A DNA stretch of 64,000 nucleotides. Source: Streptomyces abyssalis (lineage in GTDB: Bacteria > Actinomycetota > Actinomycetes > Streptomycetales > Streptomycetaceae). The position numbers were made by a program, and so were the translations under genes. A model generated the notes under the pieces. It had not been told where the DNA came from and ran no database searches. It saw only the letters and a program-made list of their open reading frames with translations. The stretch lies in the NCBI RefSeq assembly GCF_001751365.1, contig NZ_LJGT01000041.1:1559425-1623424 (forward strand), in the 5' to 3' direction. How positions within the stretch are numbered: the stretch's first letter is position 1; every line of letters starts with the position of its first letter. Below, piece after piece: positions 51,189 to 60,300 of the stretch.

Positions 51189-53366
51189 TCATCCCCCGGA
51201 ACGCCGCGCGACGGCGAAACCGTGGGCCGGGACGGTGACTTGGGCGCCCGGCGCGGTGGCCGTACGGCTGCCCGCGGGCCGTGCCCGCACGTCGTACAGC
51301 TCGACGGTCACGGGCCCCTGACCCGGCAGCGTCACCCCGGCCGTGTGCGGCTGCCCGTCGCCGTTGTGCAGCAGGGCGAGGCTCTCCTCCGGCCCCGACA
51401 GCACCAGACGTGCCACCGCGGGCCGTACGAGTACGGCGTCCACCCGCAGCGCCCGCCCACCGACGCCGTCGGCGCGGGCCCGCAGCCGTCCGCCCGGCGC
51501 GAAGGTACCCGGAAGCGCCACGGGCGTCAGCGCGCCCGGCGCGGCCGTGATGCCCTGTTCGCCGCCGGTGCCGTGGTCGATGCGCGAGGTGCGGCCGGAG
51601 CCGCGGCCGGAGCGGGAGCCGGGCCAGGTCGCGCCGGCGCCGCCGTCACCGCGCCAGACCGTCGCTCCCGCGTCCCTGTCGGCCACGAGGTCGACGACCG
51701 GCGAGACGAGCAGCGGTCCCCGGGCGTCCTCCGGCAGCGTCCAGGAGACCGCACCGTCCTCGCGCAGCGAGGCGTACGCGCCGCCGCCGTACTGCGACTC
51801 CCCGGTCCAGGCGTTGTCGGGGCGCACCGCCTTCGCCGCGCCCGTCAACTCTCCGTCCTCCGCCTCCAGCACGCGCAGCCCGTCCCGCTCCATGCCCACC
51901 CCGCCCGAGCCGCCGCGCCCCGGCGGCCGGGCGGCTGCGCTCGCACCGCCGTCCGGCAGGGCGTCGAGCGCGAGCATCGAAAGCAGTCCGTGGATGGTGG
52001 ATTCGGCTCCGGAGTTGCGGTTGATCTCACCGTCCGGCGCGATCCCGTCGAATGTGACGCCGGTGTCCGGGTCGTAGACCGCCTCGCCTGCCGCGTTCGC
52101 ACCGAAGTACCAGGACGCGGTGAGCGCGGCCAGCGGGTACAGGCCCGGAGCGCCTCCCCTGTCCGCGACCGCGAGCAGCGCGCGCAGCCGCGAGTCCACG
52201 CCGTACGCGATCTGGTTGCGGTCGACCGGTGCGGGCAGCCAGCCGTTGTCGCAGCCTCCGGCGGTCAGCAGTCCGGGCGTGAATCCGGCAGTGTCGGCCA
52301 GCGCGGCGGCCAGCAGCGCGGGACGCCCGAGCACGTCGTCGGCGGCGACGAGAGCGGTCGGCATCTGCGCACCCCACGCGTGCCACTGGGAGAGGGACTG
52401 GGCGCTGGGCAGCACGGCACCGTACGGCCAGCGTCCGGGACCGCCGGACGCCATCGCTGCGATGCCCTCCGCGAGCCGGGCCGCCGCGCGGCGCGCGCGG
52501 GCGCCGCCGCCCGCGCGCACGTACGCCGCCAGCCCGAGCACGGCCTCCGAAGTGGCGTCCGCGCCGTGCGTGATGAGCCAGCCGGGGACGCGCCGGCCGT
52601 CGGCCGTCTCCCAGGTGCCGTAGCGGGTGAGGACGTCGCGTTCCAGTGCCCCCAGGGCGAGTTCGAGGCGGTCGCGGAGGAACGAGGCGAACGCGGGGTC
52701 GGCACGCCGGAAGCCCTCGAAGCCCTCGCCGAGCGCCCATATGAGACGCGCCAGCCAGTAGGACGGGCCGGAGTCGGACGGGTCGGGCTTCTCCGGCGGG
52801 TGGGCGCTGCGGGTGAGGGTGCCGTCGGCCTGCTGCCACAGGACGACGTTGCCCGCGTGGGGGCCGTCGGTGGTCTGCAAATAGCAGACGCCGCGCAGCA
52901 GTTCGCGCGCGGAGCGCCGGCTGTGCGCCGAGCCCGTGGAGGTCCAGTGCCTGAGATAGACGACGGCTGCGCGTGCCACGTCGTCGGCGTTGAACGCGCC
53001 CTGCTCGTAGTGACCGGTCTCCGGGTCCAGCGCGCCGCCGCCGATTCGCCGGTACGAGCCGTCCTGCTCACGCTCCGCGTAGGTCCACAGCGTGCCCAGC
53101 GCGGGCTCTTCGCGCAGCCTGTACGTGTCGTGCCCGGGGACCGGCGGTGGTGTCACCGTGTCGCAGAGGAAGTCGAGATGGGCCAGTTCGGTCAGCGGGC
53201 GCCGAGGGTGACTGCGGCCCGTACGGCCGGTGGCCGCGGCCACCTCGCGTGCGGGGACGGCCCGTGCGTGCGCCGCCTGTGCGTGTGCGGCGCCCAGCAC
53301 CGATGCGGCCGGTACGGCGGCTCCCAGGGCGAGGAGTCTTCTGCGGGGCACGCTCGGCACGCTCAT
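51189..53366 (-). CDS. Tat-exported (alpha/alpha)6-barrel glycosidase-like protein
   Basis: 725 aa. The start has a twin-arginine type leader (VPRRRLLALGAAVPAASVLGAAHA). Residues 60-490 are rich in paired helices with SYWLARLIWALGEGFEGFRR, GWLITHGADATSEAVLGLAA, NGWLPAPVDRNQIAYGVDSR and NRNSGAESTIHGLLSMLALD, a six-hairpin glycosidase or lyase look. Residues 500-725 are beta-rich with a carbohydrate-module-like segment (VLEAEDGELTG, SQYGGGAYASL). GAGGAG precedes ATG 53366. A LacI-type operator about 105 bases upstream supports a sugar-related role. The exact family is unclear. Confidence 0.6.
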   Translation of the reverse strand: MSVPSVPRRRLLALGAAVPAASVLGAAHAQAAHARAVPAREVAAATGRTGRSHPRRPLTELAHLDFLCDTVTPPPVPGHDTYRLREEPALGTLWTYAEREQDGSYRRIGGGALDPETGHYEQGAFNADDVARAAVVYLRHWTSTGSAHSRRSARELLRGVCYLQTTDGPHAGNVVLWQQADGTLTRSAHPPEKPDPSDSGPSYWLARLIWALGEGFEGFRRADPAFASFLRDRLELALGALERDVLTRYGTWETADGRRVPGWLITHGADATSEAVLGLAAYVRAGGGARARRAAARLAEGIAAMASGGPGRWPYGAVLPSAQSLSQWHAWGAQMPTALVAADDVLGRPALLAAALADTAGFTPGLLTAGGCDNGWLPAPVDRNQIAYGVDSRLRALLAVADRGGAPGLYPLAALTASWYFGANAAGEAVYDPDTGVTFDGIAPDGEINRNSGAESTIHGLLSMLALDALPDGGASAAARPPGRGGSGGVGMERDGLRVLEAEDGELTGAAKAVRPDNAWTGESQYGGGAYASLREDGAVSWTLPEDARGPLLVSPVVDLVADRDAGATVWRGDGGAGATWPGSRSGRGSGRTSRIDHGTGGEQGITAAPGALTPVALPGTFAPGGRLRARADGVGGRALRVDAVLVRPAVARLVLSGPEESLALLHNGDGQPHTAGVTLPGQGPVTVELYDVRARPAGSRTATAPGAQVTVPAHGFAVARRSGG

Positions 53367-53470
53367 TGGTTCGGCTCCTCGTCGTCGTCGACGGCTGCCG
53401 CCGCGGCTCGTCGTACGTCTCGTCCCGTGCCCGGTCCGGTCCGCCGGCCGGGAGGGCTCGCACCCTGCCC

Positions 53471-53488
53471 GTTTAAATCGGTTTAGAC
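53471..53488 (-). promoter_or_regulatory. LacI-family-like operator
   Basis: GTTTAAATCGGTTTAGAC: two half-sites around a central CG, 6 of 8 positions symmetric, in the style of LacI/GalR operators. It lies 105 bases upstream of the glycosidase-like gene. Confidence 0.55.
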
Positions 53489-54301
53489 AAGCCTGCGACC
53501 GGACTTGGGGCGCAGCCGCTACCGCTGAATCGCCGTGCTGTCGAGGCCGGCGTACGAACAGGCGGAAAAGAGCGGGTCGTTGAGTCCTGTACGAGCCGCC
53601 GAGCGTGGCCGGACGGTGCCGTTGCGGCTGAAAGCGCACATTCTTGGCCCGTCAAGCTGTCGAAATCGCATCCCGCGAACCCCGGCACACGTGAATTCGT
53701 GGCAGATACTTGCCATTGTGTGTCCCTCTCTTGTGACTCACGAGTATCCCGGCGTACTTTCTCCGCGCGTAGACATTCCGACCCCCACCGGGACAGTCGC
53801 CAGGAGGCCGCCGTGACCGCCAACCAACGTGACGCAGGCGCGAGATCGAGCAGACGCACACCCACGGGCACAGCTCGCGGACCGGCCGTCCCCGGGGTGT
53901 GTCCGGGCTGACGGGCCCCGGAATCCGGCGTGCGTTCGCGCATTTGCGCAATGACGACCAACGACACCGGGAGCTGGGGCACAATCCCCGGACAACCGGA
54001 TTCGTCCGGCGTCACACGTCTCAGGTCGCGGGCAGGGTCGACCTCCTGCCGCCGGCCTGCCCGGCGAGGCCGCCGGCGGTTCCGGAAATCCCCGCTTCAA
54101 TGCTGTGATCTGCCACACAGCCCCTGTGTGGTACGTAAGCGGACGGTTACATGGCCATGACAAACGTAATGACCGTTGCGTTCCGTCTCCGTGACGTGTG
54201 CGTCAAGGCCCGGCTCGCTGTACCAGGGAGGGCGAATTGCCCTGCCGTGGGTACAGCTCTCCCGGTTGACGGAGAGTGACGAGCACGCGGAAAACCTTAG
54301 G

Positions 54302-54332
54302 TTGACCGCGTAGTAACCGTCCCGTCTACTAC
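54302..54332 (+). promoter_or_regulatory. Putative promoter and inverted repeat of the PKS operon
   Basis: TTGACC (54302-54307) and TCTACT (54325-54330) are 17 bases apart, a plausible sigma-70-type pair 45 bases before the PKS start. GTAGTA (54310-54315) and TACTAC (54327-54332) form an inverted repeat covering spacer and -10, a possible regulator site. Confidence 0.45.
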
Positions 54333-54376
54333 GCATGGTCAGCTGACCGCAGCGATCGTGCAGTCGGGAGAGCCCA

Positions 54377-57300
54377 ATGAGGATGCTGGAAACGGACGCG
54401 TCCGACGTGTCCTCGTCATCGGTTCCAGTCATCGCGATCAACCCTGTTCACCGGCCGTCACCGCGGCTCACCGCGGCCGCCTGTGCCGCCGGCGCACTCG
54501 GAGTGCTCGAACTGCCAACCGGTGACGGTGCGCTGCGCGAGGCCGCGGAGCATCTCGACCGTACGGACCGCTGGGCCGCCCGCCCGTTCGGAGTGCGCAT
54601 CCGTCCCGGATGCCCCGTGACGGCGGGCGACCTTCCCGACGCCGCGGACACGGTCCTCCTGGCCGACCCCGCCAGGTCCCCCGGGGAATTCGGCGGACGG
54701 CGCGTCCTCGTCGAGGTCACGGGGCTGGACGAGGCGCGCCGCGCCGCGGCGGCCGGCGCGCACGGTCTCATCGTCCGCGGCACCGAAAGCGGCGGCCGGG
54801 CCGGGGAGTTGAGCACCTTCGTGCTGCTGCAGCACGTCCTGGCGGACCGCGGCCCGGCGGACCGCGGCGGCGAACCGGCCGCCGGACTGCCCGACTGGAT
54901 GCCCGTGTGGGCGTGCGGGGGAGTGGGGCCCCGCACCGCTGCCGCCGCCGTCGCGGGCGGCGCCGCCGGCGTGGTGCTCGACACGCAACTCGCGCTGCTC
55001 GACGAGGCGGGTCTGCCGCTGGAGATCACCGAAGCGCTCGCCGGTCTCGACGGCTCCGAGACGGTGCTGCACCACGGCATGCGCGTACTGCGGCGGCGGG
55101 GCCCCGGGGCACCCGAACTGCCACCGGACGCCGCGGAGTTCACCGCCCGCATCGGTGGCGACGACCTGCGCACGCAGTTCCTCCCCGTCGGCCAGGACGC
55201 CTTCCTCGCCGCGTCGTTCGCGCGCCGCTGGAAGACGGTCACCGACGTCGTACGGGGCATCCGCGAAGCCGTCGCCGCCGCCTTCGAGGACGACGAGGCG
55301 GCCACCGCGCTCGGCCCCGGCGCTCCCGGCGCCGCCGCCCTCGGCACCCGGCTGCCCGTCGCACAGGGCCCGATGACCCGCGTCAGCGACCAGCCGGAGT
55401 TCGCCGCGGCCGTCGCCGCCGACGGCGCGCTGCCCTTCCTCGCCCTCGCCCTCGCAGGCGCGGAGCAGACCAGGACGATGCTGGAGGCCACAAAGTCGGC
55501 GCTGGGCGAGGCGCCCTGGGGCGTGGGCATCCTCGGGTTCGCGGACGAGGAGATCAGGGCGGCACAGCTGGAAGCCGTACGCCAGGTGCGGCCGACCCAC
55601 GCGATCATCGCCGGCGGCCGGCCCGCGCAGGCCTCCGCGCTGGAGGCGGAAGGCATATCCACCTTCCTGCACGTTCCTTCGCCCGGTCTGCTGCGGCAGT
55701 TCCTCGCCGCGGGCGCCCGCAAGTTCATCTTCGAGGGCGCCGAGTGCGGCGGCCACGTCGGGCCGCGCAACAGCTTCCCGCTGTGGGAGGCCCAGACCGA
55801 GATCCTGCTGGAGTTCGCGGAGAAGGAGAGACCCGGCGCTGCCGGTGAGATCACCGTCCTCTTCGCCGGCGGCGTGCACGACGAACGATCCGTCTCGATG
55901 GTCGCCGCACTGGCCGCACCGCTGACCCGCTCCGGGGTCGCGACCGGCGTACTGATGGGCACCGCCTACCTCTTCACCCAGGAAGCCGTGCAGGCCGGGG
56001 CCATCCTTCCCCGGTTCCAGCAGCACGTCGTGGCCGCCCGGCGCACCGACCTCCTGGAGACCGCACCCGGGCACGCCACCCGGTGCGCACACAGCGCGTT
56101 CACCTCGCAGTTCGCCGCCCTCAAGGAACAGCTGCGGCAGGCCGGGGTGCCTGAGCGGGAGATCTGGGAACAGCTGGAGAAGTTCAACGTCGGCCGGCTG
56201 CGCGTGGCCAGCAAGGGCATCGAACGCGTCGGGCCCGAGCTGCGCGGCGTGGACGAGCAACGACAGGGCGACGAGGGCATGTTCATGGCCGGCGAGGTCT
56301 GCGTACTTCGTCAGGACGTCACGACCGTCGCCGCGCTCCACGACTCCGTGGGCGAGCGCGCCGCGGCATGGCTGCGGGAACGCGCGAGTGAGCTGCGGGC
56401 CGAACTCGGCCTCGCACAGGGCGGACCGGGGCACGAGGAGGAGGCCCACGCTCCCGAGCCGCTGCGCATCGCGATCGTCGGGATGGCGGGGATGTTCCCC
56501 GGCGCCGAGGACCTGAGCACCTTCTGGGCCAACGTGCTCGCGGGCAAGGACTGCGTCACCGAGGTGCCCGGCGAGCGCTGGGACCCGGAGCTGTACTACT
56601 CGCCCGACGGCGACGGCGAGCGCACTCCGTCGCGCTGGGGCGGATTCCTCCCCGAAATACCCTTCGACCCGCTCAGCTTCGGAATCCCGCCCGCTTCGCT
56701 GGCAAGCATCGAGCCCGTGCAGCTGCTGGCGCTGGAGGCCGCGCGCCGCGCGCTGGCCGACGCCGGATGCGAGGGAAGGCCGGTCGACCATGCCCGTACG
56801 TCCGTCGTGTTCGGGGCGGAGGCCGGCAGCGACCTGTCCAACGCGAGCGTGCTGCGCACGGTCCTGCCTTCCTACCTCGGCGGGGATCTGCCCGAAGCAC
56901 TCGACGAGCAACTGCCGCATCTGACCGAGGACTCCTTCCCCGGCGTGCTCGCCAACGTCATCGCGGGCCGCATCGCCAACCGCCTCAACCTCGGAGGCGC
57001 CAACTACACGGTCGACGCGGCGTGCGCGTCCTCGCTGACGGCCGTGGACGTGGCCTGCAAGGAACTGGTCACCGGCACCAGCGACATGGTGCTGTGCGGC
57101 GGCGCCGACCTGCACAACGGCATCAACGACTACCTGCTCTTCTCCTCCGTGCACGCCCTCTCGCCGACCGGGCGCTCCTCCACGTTCGACGACGGCGCCG
57201 ACGGCATCGCACTCGGTGAGGGCGTCGGCTGCGTCGTGCTCAAGCGCCTCGCCGACGCCGAACGCGACGGCGACCGCGTCTACGCCGTGATCGACGGCGT

Positions 57301-60300
57301 CGGCAGCGCCAGCGACGGCCGGGCCCTCGGCCTCACCGCGCCACGCCCCGAGGGCCAGCGCGCCGCGCTCACCCGCGCCTACCGCAACGCGGGCGTCTCA
57401 CCGGCGCAGATCGGCCTGATCGAGGCGCACGGCACGGGCACCGTCGTGGGCGACCGTACGGAACTGACCACGCTCACCGAGGTGTTCACCGAGGCGGGCG
57501 CCGAGCCGGGCAGCTGCGCCATCGGCTCGGTGAAGTCCCAGATCGGGCACACCAAGTGCGCGGCCGGGCTCGCCGGGCTGATCAAGACCACCCTCGCGCT
57601 CTACCACGGCGTGAAGCCGCCGACGCTGCACATCGAGCAGCCCAACGCCGCCTGGAGCCAGGAGGACAGCCCGTTCTTCTTCCACGCGGCGGCGAGGCCC
57701 TGGGCCGCCGAGGCCGCCGAACGTGTCGCGGGTGTAAGCGCATTCGGCTTCGGCGGTACGAACTTCCACGCCGTGCTGCGCGCCTACGACCAGGCGCCTT
57801 CCGTGCACTCCAGCGACGAATGGCCCGTCGAGCTGTTCACCTTCCGTGGCAGGGACGACGCCTCGGCGCAGCGTGCCGTACGCCGCCTGCTGGAGAAGAC
57901 CGAACAGGCGGAGCAGGGCGCGCAGGCGCGTGCCGGACAGCCGCGCGCCAGCACCTGGCGCCTGCGGGACTACGCCCTCGGGGCCGCCCGCGTCAGCGAC
58001 TCGGCCGCCGTGCGCGGCGAACCCGTGCGCATCGCCCTCCTGGCGCAGAGCGTGGACGAACTGCCCGCGCTGCTGCGCCGCGCGGCCGACGGCGTGCACG
58101 ACCCGTCCGCCGGAATCTTCGCGGCGGCGGGAGCGCGGACGGAGTCCGGGGGAGCCGCGGCCACCGGGGGTCCTTTGCCGGGCCCGGCCGGGGGGACCCC
58201 CACCGGGACGGAGTCCGGGGGAGGCGCCATCGCGTTCCTCTTCCCCGGCCAGGGCAGCCAGCGACCGGGCATGCTGGCGGACCTCTTCGTCGCCTTCCCC
58301 GAGCTCCAGCGCTACCTGCAGCTCGGGCGGCGCTGGGCCGACGCCCTGTATCCGCCGACCGCGTACGACAAGGCGACCGCCGACGCGCAGCTCGCCCGCA
58401 TCACGGACACGGCCGTCGCACAGCCCGCCCTCGGCATCGTCGAACTCGCCGCCGCCGACCTGCTCGCCTCGCTCGGCATACGTCCCGACATGGCCGCCGG
58501 GCACAGCTACGGCGAACTGGTCGCGCTCGGCGTCGCCGGAGCGCTCTCCCCCCAGGACGTGCTCACCGCGAGCGCCGCGCGCGCCGAGGCGATACTCGCG
58601 CAGATACCCGAGGACGGTGACGCGGGCGCGATGGCCGCCGTCACCGCCGTACCCGAGAAGGTCGACGAGGTGCTGGCCCTGGCCGGCCTCGACGGCGAGG
58701 TCGTGACCGCGAACCGCAACTCGCCGCGGCAGACGGTGATCTCCGGGCCGACCGAGGCCGTCACGAAGGCCGTCGGGCACCTGCGGGACGCGGGCCTGTC
58801 CGCCAAGCCCCTGCAGGTGGCGTGCGCCTTCCACAGCCCGCTGGTGGCGGGCGCGGGGGCGGAGTTCGCGCGGACGCTCCAGTCGATGTACCTGCACGCA
58901 CCCGGACTTCCCGTCTGGGCCAACAGCACGGCCGAGCCCTACGACACCGTCCCCCATGCGGTGCGCGCAGGGCTGGCCGCCCAGATCGGATCACCGGTCC
59001 GCTTCGCCGAACAGATCGAGTCCATGTACGCCGCCGGTGCCCGCGTCTTCACAGAAGTCGGGCCCGGGAAGGTCCTGACCAGGCTTGTCTCGTCGATTCT
59101 CGGTGACCGTCCACACAGTACGGTCACACTTGAGGACGCCAGGCGCCCAGGACTGTACGGTTTTCTCGCCGGTGTCGCACAGCTCGCCGTCGCCGGCGCA
59201 GACGTGCGAACCGGAAAGCTCTACCAGGGGCGGGACGCCGTCGACCCGGAGAGCGCCACCCCCGGCAGGCCCGCCGGCTGGACCGTGGACGGTCAGCTCA
59301 TCCGTCTCGCCGACGGCACCGTTCCGCCCAACGCCCTTCGTCCCCCACGCCCTGTCACGGAGCTGATCGTGCCGGAACCCCCCACCGAGAACGGCGTCAC
59401 GCCGTCCGGTCCGGACGCTCTCATCGCCGAATTCCTGCGCACCAGCAGGGAGATGGTCACAGCGCAGAGAGATGTGCTGCTGCGCTATCTGGGAGCCGCC
59501 GAACTGCCGCCCCCGCCCGCCGGTTCGCCGGCGCCGCCGTTCCCCACGACGGCCGTCAGCCCCGGCACCGCGGACGCGCCCGCCGCTCAGGCTCCGCCGG
59601 TGCCGTCCGCGTCGGCGCCCGCTCCTTCGGTGCCCGCTGCCGCGTCGCCTGCTGCTGCTTCGGTGCCTGCTGCCGTTGGTGCCGGTGGTGTGCCGTCGGC
59701 GCCGCCGGTGTTGTCGGCGGATGCGGTGCTGGAGTCGGTGTTGTCGGTGGTGGCGGAGCGTACGGGTTATCCGGTGGACATGATCGAGCCGGGCTTGGAT
59801 CTGGAGGCGGATCTGAGTGTGGATTCGATCAAGAGGGCTGAGATAGCGGGTGAGTTGGCGGTCCGGCTGGGGTTGCCTGCGGGCCGGGACGCGGATGTGG
59901 AGGAGCTGAGTACGGCTCGTACGGCTTCGGGTATCGCGGAACTCCTCGTCGCCGCACTCGGCGCCGCTGCCGCGTCGCCTGCTGCTGCTTCGGTGCCTGC
60001 TGCCGTTGGTGCCGGTGGTGTGTCGTCGGCGCCGCCGGTGTTGTCGGCGGATGCGGTGCTGGAGTCGGTGTTGTCGGTGGTGGCGGAGCGTACGGGTTAT
60101 CCGGTGGACATGATCGAGCCGGGCTTGGATCTGGAGGCGGATCTGAGTGTGGATTCGATCAAGAGGGCTGAGATAGCGGGTGAGTTGGCGGTCCGGCTGG
60201 GGTTGCCTGCGGGCCGGGACGCGGATGTGGAGGAGCTGAGTACGGCTCGTACGGCTTCGGGTATCGCGGAACTCCTCGTCGCCGCACTCGGCGCCGCTGC

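Larger units (their letters stand above)
53367..54376. other. 1010-nt intergenic region between glycosidase-like and PKS genes
   Basis: Divergent promoter space. It contains a LacI-like palindrome at 53471-53488 and promoter-like sequence at 54302-54332. The stretch 53490-54290 has several open frames on both strands, but none has a ribosome site with protein-like composition, so I call no gene. Confidence 0.55.
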
